64,000 bases of DNA from Isoperla grammatica. Taxonomy: Eukaryota; Arthropoda; Insecta; Plecoptera; Perlodidae. Of this stretch, positions 38,801 through 51,625 are shown in pieces (the stretch's first letter is position 1; each line of letters opens with the position of its first letter). The position numbers were made by a program, and so were the translations under genes. The notes beneath the pieces were generated by a model. It did not search any database. It had not been told where the DNA came from and saw only the letters and a list, made by a program, of their open reading frames with translations. Where the stretch lies: the NCBI GenBank assembly GCA_945910005.1, contig CAMDTW010000642.1, forward strand, positions 496,001 through 560,000, given 5' to 3'.

Positions 38801-41660
38801 GTTGTCCTCATACGTTGCAGGTAGTGGCTTCTATGTCACTGATTTGGCGCAGGGTTTATCAAGTACAGTCACCGTCACAAGCAAAGAAACATGCGTTGTC
38901 CTGATACGTTGCATGTAGTGGCTTCTATGTCACTGACTTAGCGCAGGGTTTATCAAGTACAGTCACCGTCACAAGCAAGGAAACATGCGTTGTCCTCATA
39001 CGTTGCATGTAGTGGCTTTCATGTCACTGACTTAGCGCAGGGTTTATCAAGTACAGTCACCGTCACAAGCAAGGAAACATGCGTTGTCCTCATACGTTGC
39101 ATGTAGTTGTCTTCATGTCACTGACTTAGCGCAGGGTTTATCAAGTACAGTCACCGTCACAATAGAGAAAACATGCGTTGTCCTAATACGTTGCATGTAG
39201 TGGCTTTCATGTCAATGACTTAGCGCAGGGTTTATCAAGTACAGTCACCGTCACAAGCGAGGAAACATGCGTTGTTCTGATATGTTGCATGTAGTGGCTT
39301 CTATTCACTGATTTAGCCCAGGGTTTATCAAGTACAGTCACCGTCACAATAGAGGAAACATGCGTTGTCCTGATACGTTGCATGTAGTGGCTTCTATGTC
39401 ACTGACTTGGCGCAGGGTTTATCAAGTACAGTCACCGTCACAAGCAAGTAAACATGCGTTGTGCTGATACGTTGCATGAAGTGGCTTTCATGTCACTGAC
39501 TTAGCGCAGGGTTTATGAAGTACAGTCACCGTCACAAGCAAGGAAACATGCGTTGTCCTGATATGTTGCATGAAGTGGCTTCTATGTCACTGACTTAGCG
39601 CAGGGTTTATCAAGTACAGTCACCGTCACAAGCGAGGAAACATGCGTTGTCCTCATATGTTGCATGTAGTGGCTTCTATGTCACTGACTTAGCGCAGGGT
39701 TTATCAAGTACAGTCACCGTCACAAGCAAGGAAACATGCGTTGTCCTGATATGTTGCATGAAGTGGCTTCTATGTCACTGACTAAGCGCAGGGTTTATCA
39801 AGTACAGTCACCGTCACAAGCAAGGAAAAATGCGTTGTCCTCATACGTTGCATGTAGTGGCATCTATGTCACTGACTTAGCGCAGGGTTTATCAAGTACA
39901 GTCACCGTCACAAGCAAGGAAGCATGCGTTGTCCTCATACGTTGCATGTAGTGGCTTCTATGTCACTAACATAGCGCAGGGTTTATCAAGTACAGTCACC
40001 GTCACAAGCAAGGAAACATGCGTTGTCCTGATATGTTGCATAAAGTGGCTTCTATGTCACTGACTTAGCGCAGGGTTTATCAAGTACAGTCACCGTCACA
40101 AGCGAGGAAACATGCGTTGTCCTCATACGTTGCATGTAGTGGCTTTCATGTCACTGACTTAGCGCAGGGTTTATCAAGTACAGTCACCGTCACAAGCAAG
40201 AAAACATGCGTTGTCCTCATACGTTGCAGGTAGTGGCTTCTATGTCACTGATTTGGCGCAGGGTTTATCAAGTACAGTCACCGTCACAAGCAAGGAAACA
40301 TGCGTTGTCCTGATACGTTGCATGTAGTGGCTTCTATGTCACTGACTAAGCGCAGGGTTTATCAAGTACAGTCACCGTCACAAGCAAGGAAACATGCGTT
40401 GTCCTCATACGTTGCATGTAGTGGCTTTCATGTCACTGACTTAGCGCAGGGTTTATCAAGTACAGTCACCGTCACAAGCAAGGAAACATGCGTTGTCCTC
40501 ATACGTTGCATGTAGTTGCCTTCATGTCACTGACTTAGCGCAGGGTTTATCAAGTACAGTCACCGTCACAATAGAGAAAACATGCGTTGTCCTAATACGT
40601 TGCATGTAGTGGCTTTCATGTCACTGACTTAGCGCAGGGTTTATCAAGTACAGTCACCGTCACAAGCGAGGAAACATGCGTTGTTCTGATATGTTGCATG
40701 TAGTGGCTTCTATTCACTGACTTAGCCCAGGGTTTATCAAGTACAGTCACCGTCACAATAGAGGAAACATGCGTTGTCCTGATACGTTGCATGTAGTGGC
40801 TTCTATGTCACTGACTTGGCGCAGGGTTTATCAAGTACAGTCACCGTCACAAGCAAGTAAACATGCGTTGTGCTGATACGTTGCATGTAGTGGCTTTCAT
40901 GTCACTGACTTAGCGCAGGGTTTATCAAGTACAGTCACCGTCACAAGCAAGGAAACACGCGTTGTCCTGAATCGTTGCATGTAGTGGCTTCTATGTCACT
41001 GACTTAGCGCAGGGTTTATCAAGTACAGTCACCGTCACAATAGAGAAAACATGCGTTGTCCTGATACGTTGCATGTAGTGGCTTCTATGTCACTGACTTA
41101 GCGCAGGGTTATAAAGTACAGTCACCGTCACAAGCAAGGAAACATGCGTTGTCCTCATACGTTGCATGAAGTGGCTTCTATGTCACTGACTTAGCGCAGG
41201 GTTTATCAAGTACAGTCACCGTCACAAGCAAGGAAACATGAGTTGTCCTGATATGTTGCCTGTAGTGGCTTCTATGTCTCTGACTTAGCGCAGAGTTTAT
41301 CAAGTACAGTCACCGTCACAAGCAAGAAAACATGCGTTGTCCTGATATGTTGCATGTTGTGGCTTTCATGTCACTGACTTAGCGCAGGGTTTATCAAGTA
41401 CAGTCACCGTCACAAGCAAGGAAACATGCGTTGTTCTGATACCTTGCATGTAGGGGCTTCTATGTCACTGACTTAGCGCAGGGTTTATCAAGTACAGTCA
41501 CCGTCACAAGCAAGGAAACATGCGTTGTCCTCATACGTTGCATGTAGTGGCTTCTATGTCACTGACTTAGCGCAGGGTTTATCAAGTACAGTCACCGTCA
41601 CAAGCGAGGAAACATGCGTTGTCCTGATACGTTGCATGTAGTGGCTTCTATGTCACTGAC
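31592..41660 (+). repeat. Macro-duplication 2, copy 1 (10,048-bp unit)
   Basis: Markers recur 10,048 bases downstream: 31681/41729, 32041/42089, 34759/44807, 36167/46215 and 38233/48281. After about 38.6 kb the offset becomes 9,954 (39736/49690, 40300/50254), because this copy contains one extra 94-bp monomer there. The match begins just after a T/A mismatch at 31591/41639 and ends at 41671/51625, where GCAGGGTT meets GCAGGTTT. The two copies therefore abut at about 41.65 kb. Verified differences include A at 36323 against T at 46371, and T at 39110 against C at 49064. Confidence 0.92.
35880..38600 (+). repeat. Segment retaining the unduplicated form of the 1,502-bp block
   Basis: This stretch follows the order seen at 19.2-22.9 kb but contains the 16-monomer series only once. 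GTCACGACTT occurs at 36581 and is followed after one series by a monomer at about 37.94-38.03 kb. That monomer combines GGAAACTTGCG, which in the duplicated locus marks the end of block 1 (about 21233), with CACTTACTTAG, which marks the end of block 2 (about 22779). A single monomer carrying both ends is what the pre-duplication state should look like. The same arrangement is copied at 45.93-48.1 kb. Confidence 0.75.
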
Positions 41661-44600
41661 TTAGCGCAGGGTTTATCAAGTACAGTCACCGTCACAAGCG
41701 AGGTAACATGCGTTGTCCTGATATGTTGCATGTAGTGGCTTTCATGTCACTGACATAGCGCAGGGTTTATCAAGTACAGTCACCGTCACAAGCGAGAAAA
41801 CATGCGTTGTCCTGATATGTTGCATGTAGTGGCTTTCATGTCACTGACATAGCGCAGGGTTTATCAAGTAAAGTCACCGTCACAATAGAGGAAACATGCG
41901 TTGTGCTCATATGTTGCATGAAGTGGCTTCTATGTCACTGACTTAGCGCAGGGTTTATCAAGTACAGTCACCGTCACAAGCGAGGAAACATGCGTTGTCC
42001 TCATACGTTTCATGTAGTGGCTTCTATGTCACTGACTTAGCGCAGGGTTTATCAAGTACAGTCACCTTCACAAGCGAGGAAACATGCGTTGTTCTCATAT
42101 TTTGCATGAAGTGGCTTTCTTGTCACTGACTAAGCGCAGGGTTTATCAAGTACAGTCACCGTCACAAGCGAGGAAACATGCGTTGTTCTCATATGTTGCA
42201 TAAAGTGGCTTTCATGTCACTGACTAAGCGCAGGGTTTATCAAGTACAGTCACCGTCACAAGCAAGGAAACATGCGTTGTCCTGATATGTTGCATGTAGT
42301 GGCTTCTATGTCACTGACTTAGCGCAGGGTTTATCAAGTACAGTCACCTTCACAAGCGAGGAAACATGCGTTGTTCTCATATGTTGCATGAAGTGGCTTT
42401 CATGTCACTGACTTAGCGCAGGGTTTATCAAGTACAGTCACCGTCACAAGCGAAGAAACATGCGTTGTTCTCATATGTTGCATGAAGTGGCTTTCATGTC
42501 ACTGACTTAGCGCAGGGTTTTTAAGTACAGTCACCGTCACAAGCAAGGAAACATGCGTTGTCCTGATATGTTGCATGTAGTAGCTTCTATGTCACTGACT
42601 AAGCGCAGGGTTTATCAAGTACAGTCACTGTCACAAGCAAGGAAACATGCGTTGTCCTGATATGTTGCATGTAGTGGCCTTCATGTCACTGACTTAGCGC
42701 AAGGTTTATCAAGTACAGTCACCGTCACAAGCAAGGAAACTTGCGTTGTCCTGATATGTTGCATGTAGTGGCTTCTATGTCACTGACTTAGCGCAGGGTT
42801 TATCAAGTACAGTCACCGTCACAATACAGGAAACATGCGTTGTCCTCATACGTTGCATGTAGTGGCTTCTATGTCACGACTTAGCGCAAGGTTTATAAAG
42901 TACAGTCACCGTCACAAGCAAGGAAACATGCGTTGTCCTGATACGTTGCATGTAGTGGCTTCTATGTCACTGACTTAGCGCAGGGTTTATCAAGTACAGT
43001 CACCGTCACAAGCAAGGAAACATGCGTTGTCCTCATACGTTGCATGTAGTGGCTTTCATGTCACTGACTTAGCGCAGGGTTTATCAAGTACAGTCACCGT
43101 CACAAGCAAGGAAACATGCGTTGACCTGATATGTTGCATGAAGTGGCTTCTATGTCACTGACTTAGCGCAGGGTTTATCAAGTACAGTCACCGTCACAAG
43201 CGAGGTAACATGCGTTGTCCTGATATGTTGCATGTAGTGGCTTTCATGTCACTGACATAGCGCAGGGTTTATCAAGTACAGTCACCGTCACAAGCGAGAA
43301 AACATGCGTTGTCCTGATATGTTGCATGTAGTGGCTTTCATGTCACTGACATAGCGCAGGGTTTATCAAGTAAAGTCACCGTCACAATAGAGGAAACATG
43401 CGTTGTGCTCATATGTTGCATGAAGTGGCTTCTATGTCACTGACTTAGCGCAGGGTTTATCAAGTACAGTCACCGTCACAAGCGAGGAAACATGCGTTGT
43501 CCTCATACGTTTCATGTAGTGGCTTCTATGTCACTGACTTAGCGCAGGGTTTATCAAGTACAGTCACCTTCACAAGCGAGGAAACATGCGTTGTTCTCAT
43601 ATTTTGCATGAAGTGGCTTTCTTGTCACTGACTAAGCGCAGGGTTTATCAAGTACAGTCACCGTCACAAGCAAAGAAAACATGCGTTGTTCTCATATGTT
43701 GCATAAAGTGGCTTTCATGTCACTGACTAAGCGCAGGGTTTATCAAGTACAGTCACCGTCACAAGCAAGGAAACATGCGTTGTCCTGATATGTTGCATGT
43801 AGTGGCTTCTATGTCACTGACTTAGCGCAGGGTTTATCAAGTACAGTCACCTTCACAAGCGAGGAAACATGCGTTGTTCTCATATGTTGCATGAAGTGGC
43901 TTTCATGTCACTGACTTAGCGCAGGGTTTATCAAGTACAGTCACCGTCACAAGCGAAGAAACATGCGTTGTTCTCATATGTTGCATGAAGTGGCTTTCAT
44001 GTCACTGACTTAGCGCAGGGTTTTTAAGTACAGTCACCGTCACAAGCAAGGAAACATGCGTTGTCCTGATATGTTGCATGTAGTAGCTTCTATGTCACTG
44101 ACTAAGCGCAGGGTTTATCAAGTACAGTCACTGTCACAAGCAAGGAAACATGCGTTGTCCTGATATGTTGCATGTAGTGGCCTTCATGTCACTGACTTAG
44201 CGCAAGGTTTATCAAGTACAGTCACCGTCACAAGCAAGGAAACATGCGTTGTCCTGATATGTTGCATGTAGTGGCTTCTATGTCACTTACTTAGCGCAGG
44301 GTTTATCAAGTACAGTCACCGTCACAAGCAAGGAAACATGCGTTGTCCTCTTACGTTGCATGTAGTGGCTTCTATGTCACTGACTTAGCGCAGGGTTTAT
44401 CAAGTACAGTCACCGTCACAAGCAAGGAAACATGCGTTGTCCTCATACGTTGCATGTAGTGGCTTCTATGTCACTGACATAGCGCAGGGTTTATCAAGTA
44501 CAGTCACCGTCACAAGCAAGGAAACATGCGTTGTCCTGATATGTTGCATGTAGTGGCTTCTATGTCACAGACTAAGCGCAGGGTTTATCAAGTACAGTCA

Positions 44601-47600
44601 CCGTCACAAGCGAGGAACATGCGTTGTCCTCATATGTTTCATGTAGTGGCTTCTATGTCACTGACTTAGCGCAGGGTTTATCAAGTACAGTCACCTTCAC
44701 AAGCGAGGAAACATGCGTTGTTCTCATATGTTGCATGAAGTGGCTATCATGTCACTGACTTAGCGCAGGGTTTATCAAGTACAGTCACCGTCACAAGCGA
44801 GGAAACAGGCGTTGTTCTCATATGTTGCATGAAGTGGCTTTCATGTCACTGACTTAGCGCAGGGTTTATCAAGTACAGTCACCGTCACAAGCAAGGAAAC
44901 ATGCGTTGTCCTGATATGTTGCATGTAGTGGCTTCTATGTCACTGACTTAGCGCAGTGTTTATCAAGTACAGTCACCTTCACAAGCGAGGAAACATGCGT
45001 TGTTCTCATATGTTGCATGAAGTGGCTTTCATGTCACTGACTTAGCGCAGGGTTTATCAAGTACAGTCACCGTCACAAGCGAAGAAACATGCGTTGTTCT
45101 CATATGTTGCATGAAGTGGCTTTCATGTCACTGACTTAGCGCAGGGTTTTTAAGTACAGTCACCGTCACAAGCAAGGAAACATGCGTTGTCCTGATATGT
45201 TGCATGTAGTAGCTTCTATGTCACTGACTAAGCAAAGGGTTTATCAAGTACAGTCACTGTCACAAGCAAGAAAACATGCGTTGTCCTGATATGTTGCATG
45301 TAGTGGCCTTCATGTCACTGACTTAGCGCAAGGTTTATCAAGTACAGTCACCGTCACAAGCAAGGAAACATGCGTTGTCCTGATATGTTGCATGTAGTGG
45401 CTTCTATGTCACTTTTTTAGCGCAGGGTTTATCAAGTACAGTCACCGTCACAAGCAAGGAAACATGCGTTGTCCTCATACGTTGCATGTAGTGGCTTCTA
45501 TGTCACTGACTTAGCGCAGGGTTTATCAAGTACAGTCACCGTCACAAGCAAGGAAACATGCGTTGTCCTCATACGTTGCATGTAGTGGCTTCTATGTCAC
45601 TGACATAGCGCAGGGTTTATCAAGTACAGTCACCGTCACAAGCAAGGAAACATGCGTTGTCCTGATATGTTGCATGTAGTGGCTTCTATGTCACAGACTA
45701 AGCGCAGGGTTTATCAAGTACAGTCCCGTCACAAGCGAGGAAACATGCGTTGTCCTCATATGTTTCATGTAGTGGCTTCTATGTCACTGACTTAGCGCAG
45801 GGTTTATCAAGTACAGTCACCTTCACAAGCGAGGAAACATGCGTTGTTCTCATATGTTGCATGAAGTGGCTTTCATGTCACTGACTTAGCGCAGGGTTTA
45901 TCAAGTACAGTCACCGTCACAAGCGAGGAAACATGCGTTGTTCTCATATGTTGCATGAAGTGGCTTTCATGTCACTGACTTAGCGCATGGTTTATCAAGT
46001 ACAGTCACCGTCACAAGCAAGGAAACATGCGTTGTCCTGATATGTTGCATGAAGTGGCTTCTATGTCACTGACTTAGCGCAGGGTTTATCAAGTACAGTC
46101 ACCGTCACAAGCGAGGAAACGTGCGTTGTCCTCATATGTTGCATGTAGTGGCTTCTATGTCACTGACTTAGCGCAGGGTTTATCAAGTACAGTCACCGTC
46201 ACAAGCAAGGAAACATGCGTTGTCCTGATATGTTGCATGAAGTGGCTTCTATGTCACTGACTAAGCGCCGGGTTTATCAAGTACAGTCACCGTCACAAGC
46301 AAGGAAAAATGCGTTGTCCTCATACGTTGCATGTAGTGGCATCTATGTCACTGACTTAGCGCAGGGTTTATCAAGTACAGTCACCGTCACAAGCAAGGAA
46401 GCATGCGTTGTCCTCATACGTTGCATGTAGTGGCTTCTATGTCACTAACATAGCGCAGGGTTTATCAAGTACAGTCACCGTCACAAGCAAGGAAACATGC
46501 GTTGTCCTCATATAGTGCATGTAGTGGCTTCTATGTCACTGACTTAGCGCAGGGTTTATCAAGTACAGTCACCGTCACAATACAGGAAACATGCGTTGTC
46601 CTCATACGTTGCATGTAGTGGCTTCTATGTCACGACTTAGCGCAAGGTTTATAAAGTACAGTCACCGTCACAAGCAAGGAAACATGCGTTGTCCTGATAC
46701 GTTGCATGTAGTGGCTTCTATGTCACTGACTTAGCGCAGGGTTTATCAAGTACAGTCACCGTCACAAGCAAGGAAACATGCGTTGTCCTCATACGTTGCA
46801 TGTAGTGGCTTTCATGTCACTGACTTAGCGCAGGGTTTATCAAGTACAGTCACCGTCACAAGCAAGGAAACATGCGTTGACCTGATATGTTGCATGAAGT
46901 GGCTTCTATGTCACTGACTAAGCGCAGGGTTTATCAAGTACAGTCACCGTCACAAGCGAGGTAACATGCGTTGTCCTGATATGTTGCATGTAGTGGCTTT
47001 CATGTCACTGACATAGCGCAGGGTTTATCAAGTACAGTCACCGTCACAAGCGAGAAAACATGCGTTGTCCTGATATGTTGCATGTAGTGGCTTTCATGTC
47101 ACTGACATAGCGCAGGGTTTATCAAGTAAAGTCACCGTCACAATAGAGGAAACATGCGTTGTGCTCATATGTTGCATGAAGTGGCTTCTATGTCACTGAC
47201 TTAGCGCAGGGTTTATCAAGTACAGTCACCGTCACAAGCGAGGAAACATGCGTTGTCCTCATACGTTTCATGTAGTGGCTTCTATGTCACTGACTTAGCG
47301 CAGGGTTTATCAAGTACAGTCACCTTCACAAGCGAGGAAACATGCGTTGTTCTCATATTTTGCATGAAGTGGCTTTCTTGTCACTGACTAAGCGCAGGGT
47401 TTATCAAGTACAGTCACCGTCACAAGCGAGGAAACATGCGTTGTTCTCATATGTTGCATAAAGTGGCTTTCATGTCACTGACTAAGCGCAGGGTTTATCA
47501 AGTACAGTCACCGTCACAAGCAAGGAAACATGCGTTGTCCTGATATGTTGCATGTAGTGGCTTCTATGTCACTGACTTAGCGCAGGGTTTATCAAGTACA

Positions 47601-50600
47601 GTCACCTTCACAAGCGAGGAAACATGCGTTGTTCTCATATGTTGCATGAAGTGGCTTTCATGTCACTGACTTAGCGCAGGGTTTATCAAGTACAGTCACC
47701 GTCACAAGCGAAGAAACATGCGTTGTTCTCATATGTTGCATGAAGTGGCTTTCATGTCACTGACTTAGCGCAGGGTTTTTAAGTACAGTCACCGTCACAA
47801 GCAAGGAAACATGCGTTGTCCTGATATGTTGCATGTAGTAGCTTCTATGTCACTGACTAAGCGCAGGGTTTATCAAGTACAGTCACTGTCACAAGCAAGG
47901 AAACATGCGTTGTCCTGATATGTTGCATGAAGTGGCCTTCATGTCACTGACTTAGCGCAAGGTTTATCAAGTACAGTCACCGTCACAAGCAAGGAAACTT
48001 GCGTTGTCCTGATATGTTGCATGTAGTGGCTTCTATGTCACTTACTTAGCGCAGGGTTTATCAAGTACAGTCACCGTCACAAGCAAGGAAACATGCGTTG
48101 TCCTCTTACGTTGCATGTAGTGGCTTCTATGTCACTGACTTAGCGCAGGGTTTATCAAGTACAGTCACCGTCACAAGCAAGGAAACATGCGTTGTCCTCA
48201 TACGTTGCATGTAGTGGCTTCTATGTCACTGACATAGCGCAGGGTTTATCAAGTACAGTCACCGTCACAAGCAAGGAAACATGCGTTGTCCTGATATGTT
48301 GCATGTAGTGGCTTCTATGTCACAGACTAAGCGCAGGGTTTATCAAGTACAGTCACCGTCACAAGCGAGGAAACATGCGTTGTCCTCATATGTTTCATGT
48401 AGTGGCTTCTATGTCACTGACTTAGCGCAGGGTTTATCAAGTACAGTCACCTTCACAAGCGAGGAAACATGCGTTGTTCTCATATGTTGCATGAAGTGGC
48501 TTTCATGTCACTGACTTAGCGCAGGGTTTATCAAGTACAGTCACCGTCACAAGCGAGGAAACATGCGTTGTTCTCATATGTTGCATGAAGTGGCTTTCAT
48601 GTCACTGACTTAGCGCAGGGTTTATCAAGTACAGTCACCGTCACAAGCGAGGAATCATGCGTTGTCCTCATACGTTGCATGTAGTGGCTTTCATGTCACT
48701 GACTTAGCGCAGGGTTTATCAAGTACAGTCACCGTCACAAGCAAGAAAACATGCGTTGTCCTCATACGTTGCAGGTAGTGGCTTCTATGTCACTGATTTG
48801 GCGCAGGGTTTATCAAGTACAGTCACCGTCACAAGCAAAGAAACATGCGTTGTCCTGATACGTTGCATGTAGTGGCTTCTATGTCACTGACTTAGCGCAG
48901 GGTTTATCAAGTACAGTCACCGTCACAAGCAAGGAAACATGCGTTGTCCTCATACGTTGCATGTAGTGGCTTTCATGTCACTGACTTAGCGCAGGGTTTA
49001 TCAAGTACAGTCACCGTCACAAGCAAGGAAACATGCGTTGTCCTCATACGTTGCATGTAGTTGCCTTCATGTCACTGACTTAGCGCAGGGTTTATCAAGT
49101 ACAGTCACCGTCACAATAGAGAAAACATGCGTTGTCCTAATACGTTGCATGTAGTGGCTTTCATGTCAATGACTTAGCGCAGGGTTTATCAAGTACAGTC
49201 ACCGTCACAAGCGAGGAAACATGCGTTGTTCTGATATGTTGCATGTAGTGGCTTCTATTCACTGATTTAGCCCAGGGTTTATCAAGTACAGTCACCGTCA
49301 CAATAGAGGAAACATGCGTTGTCCTGATACGTTGCATGTAGTGGCTTCTATGTCACTGACTTGGCGCAGGGTTTATCAAGTACAGTCACCGTCACAAGCA
49401 AGTAAACATGCGTTGTGCTGATACGTTGCATGAAGTGGCTTTCATGTCACTGACTTAGCGCAGGGTTTATGAAGTACAGTCACCGTCACAAGCAAGGAAA
49501 CATGCGTTGTCCTGATATGTTGCATGAAGTGGCTTCTATGTCACTGACTTAGCGCAGGGTTTATCAAGTACAGTCACCGTCACAAGCGAGGAAACATGCG
49601 TTGTCCTCATATGTTGCATGTAGTGGCTTCTATGTCACTGACTTAGCGCAGGGTTTATCAAGTACAGTCACCGTCACAAGCAAGGAAACATGCGTTGTCC
49701 TGATATGTTGCATGAAGTGGCTTCTATGTCACTGACTAAGCGCAGGGTTTATCAAGTACAGTCACCGTCACAAGCAAGGAAAAATGCGTTGTCCTCATAC
49801 GTTGCATGTAGTGGCATCTATGTCACTGACTTAGCGCAGGGTTTATCAAGTACAGTCACCGTCACAAGCAAGGAAGCATGCGTTGTCCTCATACGTTGCA
49901 TGTAGTGGCTTCTATGTCACTAACATAGCGCAGGGTTTATCAAGTACAGTCACCGTCACAAGCAAGGAAACATGCGTTGTCCTGATATGTTGCATAAAGT
50001 GGCTTCTATGTCACTGACTTAGCGCAGGGTTTATCAAGTACAGTCACCGTCACAAGCGAGGAAACATGCGTTGTCCTCATACGTTGCATGTAGTGGCTTT
50101 CATGTCACTGACTTAGCGCAGGGTTTATCAAGTACAGTCACCGTCACAAGCAAGAAAACATGCGTTGTCCTCATACGTTGCAGGTAGTGGCTTCTATGTC
50201 ACTGATTTGGCGCAGGGTTTATCAAGTACAGTCACCGTCACAAGCAAGGAAACATGCGTTGTCCTGATACGTTGCATGTAGTGGCTTCTATGTCACTGAC
50301 TAAGCGCAGGGTTTATCAAGTACAGTCACCGTCACAAGCAAGGAAACATGCGTTGTCCTCATACGTTGCATGTAGTGGCTTTCATGTCACTGACTTAGCG
50401 CAGGGTTTATCAAGTACAGTCACCGTCACAAGCAAGGAAACATGCGTTGTCCTCATACGTTGCATGTAGTTGCCTTCATGTCACTGACTTAGCGCAGGGT
50501 TTATCAAGTACAGTCACCGTCACAATAGAGAAAACATGCGTTGTCCTAATACGTTGCATGTAGTGGCTTTCATGTCACTGACTTAGCGCAGGGTTTATCA

Positions 50601-51625
50601 AGTACAGTCACCGTCACAAGCGAGGAAACATGCGTTGTTCTGATATGTTGCATGTAGTGGCTTCTATTCACTGACTTAGCCCAGGGTTTATCAAGTACAG
50701 TCACCGTCACAATAGAGGAAACATGCGTTGTCCTGATACGTTGCATGTAGTGGCTTCTATGTCACTGACTTGGCGCAGGGTTTATCAAGTACAGTCACCG
50801 TCACAAGCAAGTAAACATGCGTTGTGCTGATACGTTGCATGTAGTGGCTTTCATGTCACTGACTTAGCGCAGGGTTTATCAAGTACAGTCACCGTCACAA
50901 GCAAGGAAACACGCGTTGTCCTGAATCGTTGCATGTAGTGGCTTCTATGTCACTGACTTAGCGCAGGGTTTATCAAGTACAGTCACCGTCACAATAGAGA
51001 AAACATGCGTTGTCCTGATACGTTGCATGTAGTGGCTTCTATGTCACTGACTTAGCGCAGGGTTATAAAGTACAGTCACCGTCACAAGCAAGGAAACATG
51101 CGTTGTCCTCATACGTTGCATGAAGTGGCTTCTATGTCACTGACTTAGCGCAGGGTTTATCAAGTACAGTCACCGTCACAAGCAAGGAAACATGAGTTGT
51201 CCTGATATGTTGCCTGTAGTGGCTTCTATGTCTCTGACTTAGCGCAGAGTTTATCAAGTACAGTCACCGTCACAAGCAAGAAAACATGCGTTGTCCTGAT
51301 ATGTTGCATGTTGTGGCTTTCATGTCACTGACTTAGCGCAGGGTTTATCAAGTACAGTCACCGTCACAAGCAAGGAAACATGCGTTGTTCTGATACCTTG
51401 CATGTAGGGGCTTCTATGTCACTGACTTAGCGCAGGGTTTATCAAGTACAGTCACCGTCACAAGCAAGGAAACATGCGTTGTCCTCATACGTTGCATGTA
51501 GTGGCTTCTATGTCACTGACTTAGCGCAGGGTTTATCAAGTACAGTCACCGTCACAAGCGAGGAAACATGCGTTGTCCTGATACGTTGCATGTAGTGGCT
51601 TCTATGTCACTGACTTAGCGCAGGT
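41660..51625 (+). repeat. Macro-duplication 2, copy 2 (one monomer shorter)
   Basis: This is a direct tandem copy of 31.6-41.66 kb. It lacks a single monomer at about 48.63 kb: the GTTGTTCTC monomer is followed at once by the linker GCGAGGAATCATG, whereas copy 1 has an intervening CTGATATG/GAAGTGG monomer at about 38.60-38.69 kb. A clean one-monomer difference between otherwise near-identical copies is what in-register slippage or exchange leaves. The last 3 kb (48.66-51.6) is also the start of macro-duplication 3. Confidence 0.92.
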
